64,000 nucleotides of DNA from Hsuehochloa calcarea. Its lineage: Eukaryota > Streptophyta > Magnoliopsida > Poales > Poaceae. The notes below the pieces were generated by a model. It was given only the letters and a program-made list of their open reading frames with translations. It ran no database searches and had not been told where the DNA came from. How positions within the stretch are numbered: the first letter of the stretch is position 1; each line of letters opens with the position of its first letter. The stretch is taken from assembly GCA_036346395.1 (NCBI GenBank), contig CM070605.1, positions 868,001 to 932,000 on the forward strand, written 5' to 3'. The position numbers and the translations under genes were made by a program. Of the stretch, positions 1 through 10,400 are shown in pieces.

Positions 1-411
1 TGTAGTACCTCGCAAATGGTACAAATTGGCAGATTTAATATCAGCTTTCATCACAACAAGAGAGCCTTTTGATACCTTCAAAACTCCACCTTCACCAGAA
101 TACTTGTACCCTTTAGCATCAAGAGTACTCAAAGAGATAAGGTTCATTTTCAAATCTGAAATGTGCCTCACATCTGTTAAAGTTCTGACATTACCATCAA
201 ACATTTTGATCTAAAATTGGCAGATTTAATATCAGCTTTCATCACAACAAGAGAGCCTTTTGATACCTTCAAAACTCCACCTTCACCAGAATACTTGTAC
301 CCTTTAGCATCAAGAGTACTCAAAGAGATAAGGTTCATTTTCAAATCTGAAATGTGCCTCACATCTGTTAAAGTTCTGACATTACCATCAAACATTTTGA
401 TCTAAACTGAA
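1..411 (-). pseudogene. copia GAG-pre-integrase segment, broken
   Basis: Translation of the minus strand at 177-395 gives the typical segment that links copia protease to integrase (DVRHISDLKMNLISLSTLD, then GYKYSGEGGVLKVSKGS). In this family it is part of the pol polyprotein, processed in the virus-like particle. It occurs twice because of the tandem duplication. It runs off the left edge, so the zinc-binding HHCC part of integrase is not seen. Confidence 0.85.
25..406 (-). repeat. 191-bp perfect tandem duplication in the pre-integrase region
   Basis: Positions 25-215 and 216-406 are two adjacent direct copies of 191 bp that appear identical. Each encodes on the minus strand the copia GAG-pre-integrase stretch with the motif HISDLKMNLISL. 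A 191-bp unit shifts the frame, so the duplication itself inactivates the polyprotein. Identity of the copies means a recent event, or an assembly duplication. Confidence 0.95.
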
Positions 412-448
412 CCAATTCCTACAACATTATAAGAAGAGTTATCACATA

Positions 449-820
449 TCAACACAGTACCATCTTTAACAGGTTCATAGGTGGCAAATCAATCCCTATT
501 AGGACACATATGAAAGGTATAGGCGGAATCAAGGATCCATTCATCATTGGTCTTAGTACATCCAACAAAGGCAACAAGGACATCTCTATCAGAACTATCA
601 TTAGCATCAAGGGATGTTTTACCTTCATCATTTGATTTACCTTTTGACTTATAATAGCCAGTTCTCTTTTCTTTATTCTGCAGCTTCCAGCATTCAGAAA
701 TGACATGCCCACTTTTCTTGTAATATTTGCACGACTTGTACTTGCCTCTTGATTTCGACTGGTTCTTATAGCCGTTTGAACTTTTACCTCGAGATCCATT
801 ATTTGAGTTCTTCTCCTTTT
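449..820 (-). pseudogene. copia gag zinc knuckle and protease start, frameshifted
   Basis: On the minus strand, a frame different from the one with an ATG reads a CCHC-like knuckle (CKYYKKSGHVISECW, near 690-735) and then the start of the copia aspartic protease (NDEWILDSAYTFHMCPNRDWF, near 490-555). The usual protease motif is DSG(A/C)S.H; here DSAYTFH is seen, so the active-site glycine appears to be lost. The frame changes between this segment and the gag segment at 819-1076, so there is at least one frameshift. Confidence 0.75.
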
Positions 821-1236
821 ACTTGCCACGAACAAACAAGCCTTCTCCATTGTTTGATTTTTTAAAAGGTACCATCTGTTTCATCTTCTCTTTAGTATAC
901 AAAACTTCATTAAGAGTGAGAGTATCTCTAGTATATAATATGATATCTATGAAATTTGAAAAAGAACTAGGTAGGGAGCACAAAAGAATAAGATTCAAAT
1001 CCTCATCATCATATTTTACCTCCATCGACTCTAGGTCGGCAACGATCTCCTTAAACAACGAAAGATGATCAAGCACAGATCCTCCTTCTTACAATTTGTG
1101 AGAGTACAACATCTACTTGAGATGCATCTTACTGGTGAGATCCTTTGTTATGCAAATTTATTCCAGCTTTAGCCATAATGCAGCATATGTTTTCTGCTTC
1201 AAAACCTCATACAAAATATCATTTGATACATGAAGG
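819..1236 (-). pseudogene. copia gag (UBN2/retrotran_gag type) C-terminal half
   Basis: The minus strand encodes a copia gag segment with LDHLSLFKEIVADLESMEVKYDDEDL and LLCSLPSSFSNFIDIILY, the diagnostic part of the UBN2/gag-polypeptide family, at 819-1076. Further upstream (1077-1231) the frame reads WLKLE, TKDLTSKMHLK and HKL, again typical, but with a stop at about 1150-1160. The segment ends at the GAAGG duplication next to the solo LTR, and its N-terminal half is at 5655-5870. Gag would form the virus-like particle shell. Confidence 0.85.
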
Positions 1237-2589
1237 TGTAACATGCCAAAATCCCTAAGTTGGATTAGTTAAGCATCTAATGTGCATTTGTAAAATTTTA
1301 GACTTTTTAAAACTTTTTTGTGTAACCCATATATTGAGAATCCTGTAATATTTGAAGACTAGAATTTAAAACCTAGTACTCCAATACATCGTCTCCCATT
1401 CAAAAGCTGAATTTGAAGTCAGAGAAAAACTAAAAGGATTTCAATTGTGGGAACATTTTAGTTGGATTCTATCTTCTCTATTGTGCATGTTTGAATTCTT
1501 CTGGAATTTCTGGAGGTTATTTGGTTCCCTATTTATTTTGCTTATTCAATTTGGAAATTAAAATGGAATTAAAAATTTATAATTATCAATCTAAACGCTG
1601 CATAATTATTCTAAATATATATATTAAGGAATTAATTAAAGCATATTTTGAAATTGTCGCACATCAAGTAATAATAATCAATATTAAATCGAAGGTCTAA
1701 AAGACTGTAATTAAAATTAATTATTTTCATTTCTTGATTTGCATGCATCACAAAAATAATATCATTATGCATTTATTAGTATCATCATTTTTCTTTTTCG
1801 GATCGACCGGCCCATGGTAAACGCTTTGTGTGTCCGTCTCTTCGGTCATCTCTTAGTGTTACATTCTGCTAACTACTTTCTCTTCTCTCCTTCAAATCTC
1901 ATCCAAAAACTCAAAACCAAACCATGCATGCCATACTACCGCGATCGGCATCGCACGACCAACCCGATTCTGCAACTTGTTTTCGCATGCAAGACAGTTT
2001 GAGCGAATTCACAAAAAGAAGAAAAGAATTAGCAGATGAAACATCTGCGTGTCCATTCTTTATTTTTCCAACTTCTCTCCTCGCAATCACTAACAAAAAT
2101 CAAGAATTTGGCAACGCATGTTATACCGTTGCGATCGTTGTCTTGAGGGCATTCCATTTCTATAATCCGTTTACACATGCAAGGTCGTTTGGACGATTTA
2201 AAAGAAAGAGAGTAAAAACTATACTGCTATTCATCTTCCAAACAACTAAAAATTTTAAAGATTTTTAGAGAGCATCACACTATGGATAAATTCCTGAAAT
2301 TTTTACCCAAGCATCTAAATGATATCAGAAACCCCCCCTAAAATTTTTGTGATTTTTGGGGTTAAACTTTTATGCCTAAAAATTCTTTAACTCTCTCTGC
2401 CATTTCTCCCCGTATACCAACACTATTCATTCGAATTTCTCTCTCAACGTAGCCGAAACCAGCCCCCTTTATTCACTGTCAATGCATAGCCTTTACACCC
2501 TCTCCCACTACCTTTTTATGCTCCCAACACACATCACTCCAATGCCAACTCCATCACCACATAGGGTTAGCTAGCAGCAGCTACGGCTG

Positions 2590-3140
2590 GCCGGCAGCAT
2601 GCAGTCAAGCAGCAGCATGCTCGGCAGAGCTACGCAGCAAACGGTAGTAGGGCAGCAGCAGCCTTTGCAGCAAGCGGCTGTGCAGCCATGCAGCCGGGCA
2701 CTGGAAAATGCCGCAGCCGAAAATTTATGGCCGGACTGTAGCAGCGGCAGTGCAGCTGTTCAGCAATGCATCAAGGCTAGCAGTGCATGGCAGCAGCCGA
2801 GCAGCACATGCAGTTCAGCCGGAGGCAGATCTGCAGTACGTAGCCCCATGCTAGCTCGGTTCGGCTTGGTGCAACAAGCAAGCTAGCAGCCGGCAGCCAA
2901 GGAGCAAAGAGCGGTACGGCCGTGGACGTGGACGCGGACGCCGAGGCCGGCGAGCCGAGGAGAGCCGCGACGAGGCGACAAAGGCGGCAGCGTGACACTG
3001 AGGTGGCAGCGCATGAGAGTAGCGAGGCTGCGCGACAGCCCAAGCAAGGCGGCTCGGCGAGGTTCATGTGACACCGGGCGCGGGCGAAGCCTAAGCGTGG
3101 CACTGCGATTTGTCGACGATGACTACGGTGGGCGAGCACC
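2590..3140. repeat. GC-rich, CAG-rich block inside the solo LTR
   Basis: A sharply bounded GC-rich stretch with many imperfect GCAGCA and GGCAGC words between AT-rich flanks. Open frames of up to 120 codons on both strands arise from the composition and show no recognisable family. The LTRs at 35808 and 45023 have a GC-rich block at a similar place, so this is probably an LTR transcription or leader region. Confidence 0.6.
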
Positions 3141-5188
3141 GAGAAGGCGATGTCGGTGGTAGTCGCATGTCTAGTGTGTGCAGCGGTAAAATCTTTATTT
3201 AAATTACGTTATTGCATTCGATATTACTTATGCATGTGCATAATCATGTTAAGCATGTTATTTTATTAGTCATGCATGTTTAAAGATAATTAACAAATTG
3301 ATGATTTATTTTAACCATTACCTAAGTGATCACTCAAATATATTTACCAAATGCATATATAGCAATATGTCTTATTTAGACAGATATATAGATAGTTAGT
3401 TAAGTGATTATTGAATAAGTCTTTTAATTGTCAAGTACATTAGTGAGTCAAATCAATAGAGGATTAGTAGAAATGAATAATGACATCACAGTTAGTCAAT
3501 TCTATGATTGAACTAGTTGTTGTTGATCAAGCATTACAGAAGCCTGTTAACTGTACAATTAGTAAAGGAATTCAGATGGTTAAATCAAGAATATAAGAAG
3601 GTTGATTTTGACTGTATGATCATCATGGATGTATACATAGAATGCCTAGAGAGAGTGTTTGTGAGTACTAGGTGTCCTGTTAAGGAAAACAACACTTTTA
3701 GCAAGCATAAGTTTGATTAAACTTCACAAATTCCTAATTAATTGAAATAAACTCCTATTGAACTGGAAATTATCACCTAGATGGATCTGAAATCAATTTC
3801 TATCTTCTTTATTAATTTCATAATTTTTAGAGACTCTTGAAATTTTGGTGTTTATTCGGTGTTTTCACTTTGTCAGTTCTTACCGTTAGATAACGATGAT
3901 TCAGAGTACAATTGAGAAGTTCGTGTGAATGTCCAAAGTTCCAGCAAATAAAGGCAAACAGTTCTTCCTTTAATACATGTTGATCCTATTATATTCAAAA
4001 ACTATTATCTTGTTTTGCAGCTGTATGTATGCATGCTTTAGTTGTCAAGTTATATTTGTCGATTAGAGGTAGGTAATCCTTTTACATAAATTCCCTATAA
4101 ATGTTCATCCCCTGCTACTAGCCTAAGTTAATAATTTCGCTGGTGAATTAGAGCCCGGTGGATGTTATATGGTCTAATTATGCTTATGCGATGTCATGCT
4201 TAGCAATGCTTATAACGATAGAATAGGGATCATCGCCTCGGCGATGGTCATGTTATCATCACTATAATTATTTGAGTCTGGATACTCATGTCTGTAATTG
4301 TATTTGGAAAACTAAAACTGAAAGTGAAATATTTTAGACTTGGGCACATTGGTTTGATGGTGTGGTTATTGGGTGTGTGAATGGTGCCCGAGTCAACAAG
4401 GACCGAATTACTTGCGCCATTGATCCAATCACTTTTGCGTGCTAACCACACGAGAGGGATATGAGACCTCTCTTAACTTAGTACTTTGGCGTGTGTTAGC
4501 TCCGGGTCACAGGAGGTGGTTTGTGTGTTGTGTGAAAAAGGAACTGTGTGTTGTTGTTAGGTGTGCGGTGGTTGGGTTCCGGGTAGGTTCTCCACCTCGA
4601 GGGGCATCGTAGTTGTCCAAGGCTTTACCCGTGAGGGGTAGTTGACCGATGCTTTACGATGACTCCGACACAACGTACGGGTTTCTATCCATACGAGCGA
4701 CTCGTAGTTAATACATAATATTAGAAATGTCTCGTAGGATTTAGCTGTGCCGGCATACCAAAGGAAGTGTGCTAAATCATGTGGCAAAAAGGCGGTCTGG
4801 CATGTGGGTACATAGGTACACCCCTGCAGGGTTAAATATATTCGAATAGCCTCGTACTAGGTTATAGACAAGCTTGGTTATTTTCGCAAGAATTAGTGCA
4901 ACCTTTAATTAAAACTTGACATGAGTGGTATGAATATGTAATTCATGCTATTGTTGTGGTGACTATTGGGTTAGTCACTTCTAGGATGTTGTTGTCATCT
5001 ATTTATTGTTATTATGTTGTTTTTTACTATCATTTAAACAAATAAAAATAGGTTTGTTAAATTACCTTCAATCTATTACACTATTGCAAATAAAATATTG
5101 CTTTGTGCGTCAAATGAACCCTATAGCATTCTCCTTTGATTCAGCTTGCATGCAGCTATGTATAGGCTTGTTATTCGTAAGTCTTGTA

Positions 5189-5206
5189 GAGTACGTTTGT
5201 GTACTC
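5189..5206 (+). promoter_or_regulatory. Hairpin GAGTAC-loop-GTACTC near LTR 3' end
   Basis: Six-base arms GAGTAC and GTACTC with a 6-base loop GTTTGT, followed by GCTG and a T-rich tract. Similar hairpins occur at corresponding places in other long LTRs of this window (11584, 31973, 49300) and in LTR-like DNA in the NLR introns. A role in RNA 3'-end formation or dimerisation is possible but inferred. Confidence 0.5.
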
Positions 5207-5654
5207 GCTGTTTTCTTTTATTTACTAATCTGGACAGCAGGTAATGAGATCGAATCGGGTAAGGAATTATGCGCAGGATCGTCGATTTGCTTTGGTTTCA
5301 ACCCAGTCGGTTGCCCTGCGGGTTATGGCAAGCCATTGAGACTTTATTAATGGTTAATTTATGATTTTATTTCAGTTTATTTACTGTTTTCCGCTGCGTA
5401 CTTGATATTTATCTTGTTATTTGGCCAGTCGACCCTTTTGTACGAAACTGAACATTGTGTGTTCATATGTTGTAAACTTTAATGTTTTTGGTGTTGTAAT
5501 AACTTGTGTATGGATTGATATCGATGTTTGTGAGGGTGTATGTATACCGCTCTTGGGAGGTACATAATGCACCGATGCGCGGAATATTTGGTTTGTAATG
5601 TTAGAGTCAAGTGGATGGCTAAGCATTACGAGCTAAATACTCCGGGGTCTCACA

Positions 5655-5870
5655 GAAGGTGAATATGAGATAAAGCCTTACAGTCTTTACGCTTCTTATC
5701 TGCGTTCCATGCGGTAGGTTGTTTCTCAAAACCTTTAAATGCATCATCCAAATCCATCTGTGCCAACACAACCCTCATCTTTACTTGCGAGAGCGAAAAT
5801 CTTTTGTCTCGACTTAGGAGTGGAAGATCATACTTTAAAATCGCGATGGGGAATAAATCCTGAAATTGCT
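5655..5870 (-). pseudogene. copia gag N-terminal part
   Basis: The minus strand reads the N-terminal gag of copia: KYDLPLL, then RFSLSQVKMRVVLAQMDLDD, FEKQPTAWNADKKRKDCKAL and SHIHL, ending exactly at the GAAGG duplication. These match the known gag pattern (RFSLWQVKM.AVLAQ ... W...D.KA...I.L.L). The continuation is at 1236 and below, past the inserted LTR. The start codon could not be placed; the coding pattern fades above about 5870. Confidence 0.8.
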
Positions 5871-7227
5871 GGTACTGATCTGTGTAAACCTAACAAAAAT
5901 CACGACCTATTTGGTATACCTTCTGTGTTCTCGAATCAAAGATCTTCAAATCTGCTGGTACGTTTATTGAGTGGACTTAGCAAAGTTCACCGGAATTTGT
6001 ATCTCCACGTGATTCAACCAGAGAGCTTCCTGTTGATACGTGGGACAGCTTGCTCGGTGTACTAATAAAAAGAAAAAGGAGTTTACTTGGGATATTTGCT
6101 GGTGGACTTTTCTTCTTTTTTTGTTTGCTATCTTAAATCATTGTGGGCGACGGACAACGCTGGACCGAGCGGCGTTGTGCTGCTAGGTTTGCCACCTGGG
6201 GATGAGCGCTGAGGAAAACGAGTGATGACCTGCCGCGACAACGTCTCCGAAGAGGTGAGGGATCCAGCTCGCGGTCGTCTTTTCACATGTTGTATCAAGA
6301 GTAACTTTTTTTTTTGGACTTGAGATGGACGCGAGGAAATTAAAGAAGAGCACCAAACACCACGACACCGACGTCTCACCTCCTCGATCACTCTCCACGC
6401 ACTCCGCTAGCTGGTTGTCTGTCTCTGTCGTCCAGTAATGCAAGTATTACATTTTCTTGATCTTCTTCTTCTTCTAGAATGCATGGATCGATGGATCCCA
6501 CTCGGGACCGGATCAGCCAAGTGCCCGGCTGTGACTTGTTGGTCTAAACCCAAGATAAGCACACACAACCACATTGAAATCTTAGAACGCGAACACAAAA
6601 AAAAAAAATCTAGTATCTAGAAAGAATTCTATATATCTGAAGGAATTCTAAACCAACTCTAGTATCAATAACCAATGTTGGATCCAGGCTACCAACGCAT
6701 GCGATCGATCTCACGTGGACACACTCACGCGGACACTTTGTAAACGTACGTAAGTGATGAACACGGAGAGAAAATATTTGCGCCGCCTGAACCACCTTCG
6801 ACTCGCCTGTTTGTTTTCCTTTCATTCAACAATTACCCAACGACTACACCAGGCTACGATCCAAAAGAACTGGGCAACACAAAAACAGAACTTTTATGAC
6901 ATGCTGGAATTACTTAGCATTTAATGCGTTCCATGCAGCAGAACTATTCTACTTGCAACCACATATACTCACACGTACACTAAACAAACTAACAACTCCC
7001 TGCGTGAGACTAGGACCCGCATGCATCATCCAACGCAGCGTCCACGCATATGACTCGCTCCAGCGTGGACTGAACATGCCTCGAGCTAAACACAACGATG
7101 CGGACGTCTAGCACTCACCAAAAGACTCGGCCAACTATTAGGCCAGTACGATCAGACCGTGTGATGCATATCCTCAACACACGCATGCCCCATTCTCTCA
7201 TCTAAGCTCAGCATCATAACGTGCACA
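5871..7227. other. Intergenic stretch without recognisable genes
   Basis: No family was recognised on either strand. An open frame of 108 codons at 5739-6065 (plus) overlaps copia gag on the opposite strand and has no familiar domain. There are short A- or T-runs (6305-6316, 6597-6609) and a pyrimidine tract of CTT units near 6461-6476. The leader and 5' LTR of copia element A could lie here but no primer-binding site was found. Confidence 0.5.
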
Positions 7228-7347
7228 CAGCGGTGGAGCAGCGCAGGCCTAGGCCTCAGGCCGGCCCAGTGCGTTTCGGTCTAAATTGATTTTGTAGCTG
7301 GATCTCGGGCCATTGACTGGGAGGTCTGAGGCCTAGCTCCGCTCCTG
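7228..7347. mobile_element. hAT-type MITE, 120 bp
   Basis: Ends CAGCGGTGGAGC (left) and GCTCCGCTCCTG (right) form imperfect terminal inverted repeats of the CAG-GGCGGAGC kind seen in grass hAT elements, with a longer inverted pairing inside (TAGGCCTCAG and CTGAGGCCTA). Flanking 8-bp duplications are CGTGCACA (7220-7227) and CGTGCAGA (7348-7355), seven of eight matching. It lies about 120 bp beyond the stop codon of the dirigent gene, possibly within or close to its 3' untranslated region. Confidence 0.7.
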
Positions 7348-7470
7348 CGTGCAGATGAACAGCTAATAAAATAACAAAATTAATCTAACAACCAGTGCTG
7401 CCTAAATACAAAACACAAATTTACTTTAAAATCTAATTATACCGTGTACACAAATAATACCTAACATGGC

Positions 7471-8097
7471 TCACCAAACGCAACTAACCAACGCCACAAG
7501 GACGCCGACGACGCACGCATTGACCCACCCGTACACTGCTTGCTCCACACCCGACGACGACCCTGAGGAGCCGCTCCCGGTGGCGTACACGTCGAGCTCG
7601 ATGGTGGCGTCGGGCCCGTTCATGCTGCTCGTCTTCCACAGCACGTATCCCGTCGCCATCCGGAACTTCCCCGTGCCTCCCACCACGGCGAGCTCGCGCA
7701 CCGTCGCCGTGATGTCGTCGCGCCCGATCACGGCGATGGTGCTGCCGTTGTAGTCCCCGGTGGTGAGCAGCAGGTTCACGCACATCATCAGCACGGCGCC
7801 CGACTGCGACGACACCATGTAGAACCCCTGCGCGCGGCCCACGGGGGCCGACGCCGCGGACGAGGTCTCCGTCAGGACGTCGTCGACGACGGTCGTGTCC
7901 CCGAAGTTGAGGCCCGGGATGGCGCCGCCGGACGCCGCGGGGCCCTGGATGACCTGCACCGCCGTCGGGTTGCTGCCTGCGACCACGTCGTGTAGGAAGA
8001 AGTGGAGGTGCGTGTCCGCCGCCTGCAGCAGGGCCAGCGGCGTGCAGGTCATGAGCACGAGCAGGAGGAAGACAGCGGCGTGAGAGGCCACCGCCAT
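7471..8097 (-). CDS. Dirigent protein, secreted
   Basis: A 208-residue single-exon open frame encoding a dirigent-family protein. Dirigent proteins have no oxidase activity of their own; they steer coupling of phenoxy radicals in lignan or lignin formation in the apoplast. Residues 1-26 form a signal peptide (hydrophobic AAVFLLLVLMTCTPLALL). Family blocks follow in order: LHFFLHDVVAGSNPTAVQV (about 31-49), FGDTTVVDDVLTE (66-78), RAQGFYMVSSQSG (about 89-101), YNGSTIAVIGRDDI and RELAVVGGTGKFRMATGY. The C-terminus has a Gly/Ser linker and a hydrophobic tail (about 187-208) that could be a GPI-anchor signal. GC-rich with normal CAG/CTG use, unlike the surrounding transposons. The start is the only ATG before the signal peptide. 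Which radical it guides cannot be told from sequence. Confidence 0.93.
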   Translation of the reverse strand: MAVASHAAVFLLLVLMTCTPLALLQAADTHLHFFLHDVVAGSNPTAVQVIQGPAASGGAIPGLNFGDTTVVDDVLTETSSAASAPVGRAQGFYMVSSQSGAVLMMCVNLLLTTGDYNGSTIAVIGRDDITATVRELAVVGGTGKFRMATGYVLWKTSSMNGPDATIELDVYATGSGSSGSSSGVEQAVYGWVNACVVGVLVALVSCVW

Positions 8098-8175
8098 GAT
8101 CGATCGATGGAGATGGTGGTTTGGTTGTGAGCAAAAGCTTGGGAGCCCTGGAGGGTGCAGCGCAGGTGACCGTGG

Positions 8176-8182
8176 TTTAATA
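8176..8182 (-). promoter_or_regulatory. Possible TATA box of the dirigent gene
   Basis: TATTAAA on the minus strand, about 80 bp upstream of the ATG at 8097. Spacing suits a plant gene with a short 5' leader. The promoter is short: copia element B begins about 210 bp further upstream. Confidence 0.45.
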
Positions 8183-8389
8183 GATGATCTCAGAAACTAT
8201 AACTTAAGGCTTAGGATTGGTGCAAAGCATCGTGCAATCACTTGTTAGGTGGCGGTGATTGAAACGAATAAGAACAACTAACGGAGATAGTAATTGTTGA
8301 CCTTGGCATGAATGACTAACAAACGACCAACTAGCTACGACCGAGGTCGCTTGATGTCCACAAAAAATAATACAATGATTTCTGGCCCT

Positions 8390-9296
8390 ACCTCCCAATG
8401 CTGTTTTTCAGGTTTCGCCATAAATTTACTGATTTGATTAACAACATACGCCAAATCAGATCTTATACCAACCATAGCGTACATTAAACAACCAACTACA
8501 CTAGCATATGGAACCTTCGTCATCTCTTCAAATTCTTTGTCTAATTCAGAATTTTTTTTAGAAAAATGTTTAAAGTGTTGTGCCAATGGAGTACTTACTA
8601 GTTTGGCCTTGCTTATATCAAATCGCTCCAAGAATTACTCAACATACTCCTACTAAGACAACCACATTCTCCTCGAGCATCTATCCACATGTATCTCTAT
8701 GCCTAAAATTTTCTTTGGTGCCCCTAAGTCTTTCATATCAAATTCCTAACTTAGAACCCTTCAAACTAATCACATTGTACATGTGCTTTGTAGCAATTAG
8801 CATATCATACAGATATAGTAGCAGTAAAATAAATGAACCATCATCAAGGCGTTGAACATAAACACAACGGTCATACTCACATCGTATGTAGCCAATCTGC
8901 AACATGTAGGAGTCAAAATGCTTGTACCATTGCCAAGGAGACTGTTTCAACCCATACAATGACTTCTTTAATTTGCGTACTAGGTGCTGATTTTTCGGTT
9001 CAGTGAACCCTTCTCGCTACACTATGTAGATTTGCTCATCAAGGTCACCATGCAAAAAAAAAATGTCGTTTTCACATCCATCTATTCCAAGTGCAAATCC
9101 TAACTAGCTATCAATGCAAGAACTGTCTTATAGAAATATACCTCAGAACTGGAGAGAACACCTCATCATAATCAATTCCCTTCTTTTCTGAATACCCTTT
9201 TGCAACTAATTGAGCCTTTAACTCCCCCCTTCTTTTTCTCATGTCGTGGGTTTTCTCTCTTGTCGACTCATTTGAACCCAATGGCTTTCTTATCCT
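8390..9296 (-). pseudogene. copia reverse transcriptase, C-terminal part
   Basis: Three minus-strand segments align in order with copia reverse transcriptase: 9117-9296 (KAQLVAKGYSEKKGIDYDEVFSPV), 8738-8959 (MYGLKQSPWQWYKHFDSYM, then YLYDMLIA) and 8390-8631 (KLVSTPLAQHFK, PYASVVGCLMYAM, RSDLAYVV.QISKFM). The catalytic YVDD box is YLYD here, so one essential aspartate is lost and the enzyme would be inactive. A frame break lies near 8640-8740 and another near 8960-9110. After KPEKQHWE the family pattern stops, which marks the truncation. Confidence 0.88.
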
Positions 9297-9381
9297 TGTC
9301 GTAGTAGCGGCCCCACCAGCCCCAACGACCAGGCAAAGTCGCGGCACGGCTAGTCCTGCCCTGATCAAGACCCGAAGGACA

Positions 9382-9712
9382 CCTCGCGCTTCGGGGGCAC
9401 TTCGGGGGTGCCTTCTCCGAGACCCGAAGGGCCCTCACGCCGGGGCACCGGGGTGCCTCGCCCAAAACCGAGGGCTCCTCCGCCGGGGCACCTCGGGGTA
9501 TCTTCGGCCGAGACCCGAAGGGCCCCTCACGCTTCGGGGGCACCTCGGGGCTCTTCGGCCGAGACCCAAAGGGCCCCTCACGCTTCGGGGGCACTTCGGG
9601 GGTGCCTTCGCCCAAAACCCGAGGGGCTCCTCCCGCTCCGGGGCACCTTGGGGTATCTTCGGCCGAGACCCGGAGGGGCCCTCCTGCTTCGGGGGCACTC
9701 CGGGAGAAACGA
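9382..9712 (+). repeat. GC-rich minisatellite, about 7 units of 43-57 bp
   Basis: Imperfect direct repeats inside the solo LTR, with the recurring blocks CACGCTTCGGGGGCAC, CTTCGGCCGAGACC and CGAAGGGCC. Unit length varies between about 43 and 57 bp. The array creates long accidental open frames on both strands (for example 161 codons on the minus strand) that are not genes. G-runs are frequent and could favour G-quadruplex structure on the plus strand. Confidence 0.85.
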
Positions 9713-9920
9713 AGGGGTGAACCCTTTCGGGTCATCCTAGAAGACCTCGACAATCAAAGAGCTCGGGAGGGTCCTATCCCGAGGTATGGGGCCTCGGAAG
9801 ACGATGGACCAAGTGCAGGAAGACCCATGGACCGAGACTACAAGTAGGGTGGCAAAGGTCCCTGCAGCCCCTAGGGACACAGTTCTCCAGTAGGGTTAGA
9901 AGGGTCATGTAAAAATAAGC

Positions 9921-9930
9921 CTATAAATAG
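9921..9930 (+). promoter_or_regulatory. TATA box of the solo LTR
   Basis: CTATAAATAG about 165 bp before the LTR end, in the place expected for the U3/R boundary. It indicates that the LTR reads in the plus direction, away from the dirigent gene. Confidence 0.6.
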
Positions 9931-10099
9931 GCTAGCACCCCATGTAATAGGGATCAGACTTTTTTTTTGGGAAAACAGCAATCAATACTCATTAAGACTC
10001 ATCACTGTTGGTTCCCCTTTCGAGGACACTTCGACATTCTTAGCAGATCCGAAGGTCCCCCTTTCTCTTACTGCCTAGTTTTTCCCCTACGACAATCCT

Positions 10100-10230
10100 C
10101 AGGAAGATAAACTAGCTCCCAAGTCTGATTCTTCTGTAAAGACCCCATTTCTTTTGTTATTGCAATCATCCACCTACATTTCTCCTGGCTTACAATAGCC
10201 TCTTGAAAATTAGTTAGATCATTAGTGCTA
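10100..10230 (-). pseudogene. copia reverse transcriptase, N-terminal piece
   Basis: The minus strand encodes the conserved entry to copia reverse transcriptase: W.IAITKEMGSLQKNQTWELV.LPED. It ends at the ATCCT duplication next to the solo LTR and continues beyond it at 9296. In the family this stretch precedes the fingers domain. A stop codon occurs further upstream (near 10250). Confidence 0.8.
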
Positions 10231-10400
10231 ACAAGAAAAGCAAATGAAACCTAGTCTTCATACCCGAATCTCTTTAGAGCTTTCACATTAGTGCGTTGTT
10301 GTCTATCTCTTGCTAATTAAAAATTATGCAAATCCTCTCAAATGGAATCTGGAGGCAGTGTGTGTGAATCCTGAGTCCTTGAACTATGTTCTAACTCTAC

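Larger units (their letters stand above)
1237..5654 (+). mobile_element. Solo LTR, 4.4 kb, gypsy (Tekay-like) type
   Basis: Begins TGTAACATGCC at 1237 and ends GGGGTCTCACA at 5654. It is flanked by the exact 5-bp duplication GAAGG (1232-1236 and 5655-5659) and sits inside copia gag, so both borders are firm. No internal domain is present, so it is a solo LTR left by LTR-LTR recombination. The TGTAACAY start and great length resemble chromovirus LTRs of the Tekay/Del kind (inference). It holds an AT-rich 5' part, a GC-rich block rich in GCAGCA (2590-3140) and a hairpin at 5189-5206. The small open frames within it look accidental. Orientation is assigned from the TGTAAC start and hairpin position. 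Confidence 0.9.
1..5870 (-). mobile_element. Ty1/copia element A, 5' part, split by a solo LTR
   Basis: A copia retrotransposon read on the minus strand, with gag N-terminus at about 5655-5870, the rest of gag at 819-1236, zinc knuckle and protease start at about 449-820, and the GAG-pre-integrase segment at 1-411. The two gag parts belong together: they abut the same GAAGG target duplication on either side of the LTR at 1237-5654, and the conserved copia gag order continues across it. Integrase, reverse transcriptase and the 3' LTR would lie left of the window. The 5' LTR was not found. Frames are broken, so the element is dead. Confidence 0.85.
9297..10094 (+). mobile_element. Solo LTR, 798 bp, inserted in copia reverse transcriptase
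   Basis: Begins TGTCGTAG and ends CTACGACA, a perfect 8-bp terminal inverted repeat. It is flanked by the exact 5-bp duplication ATCCT (9292-9296 and 10095-10099). On the minus strand, copia reverse transcriptase runs up to the TWELVYLPED region at its right flank and resumes with KKAIGFK at its left flank, which confirms insertion into that gene. It carries a TATA box (CTATAAATAG, 9921-9930). No internal retroelement domain is present. The superfamily is not certain; the layout fits a gypsy LTR. Confidence 0.93.

Noticed and set aside
2777..3139. 120-codon Ala/Cys/Arg-rich frame on the minus strand
   Set aside because: Lies in the GC-rich block of a solo LTR with exact borders; no domain.
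5739..6065. 108-codon plus-strand frame starting MHHPNPSVPTQ
   Set aside because: Overlaps copia gag in antisense and has no recognisable domain.
9268..9753. Long open frames (up to 161 codons) on both strands
   Set aside because: Produced by the GC-rich minisatellite of the solo LTR; repetitive and without a family match.
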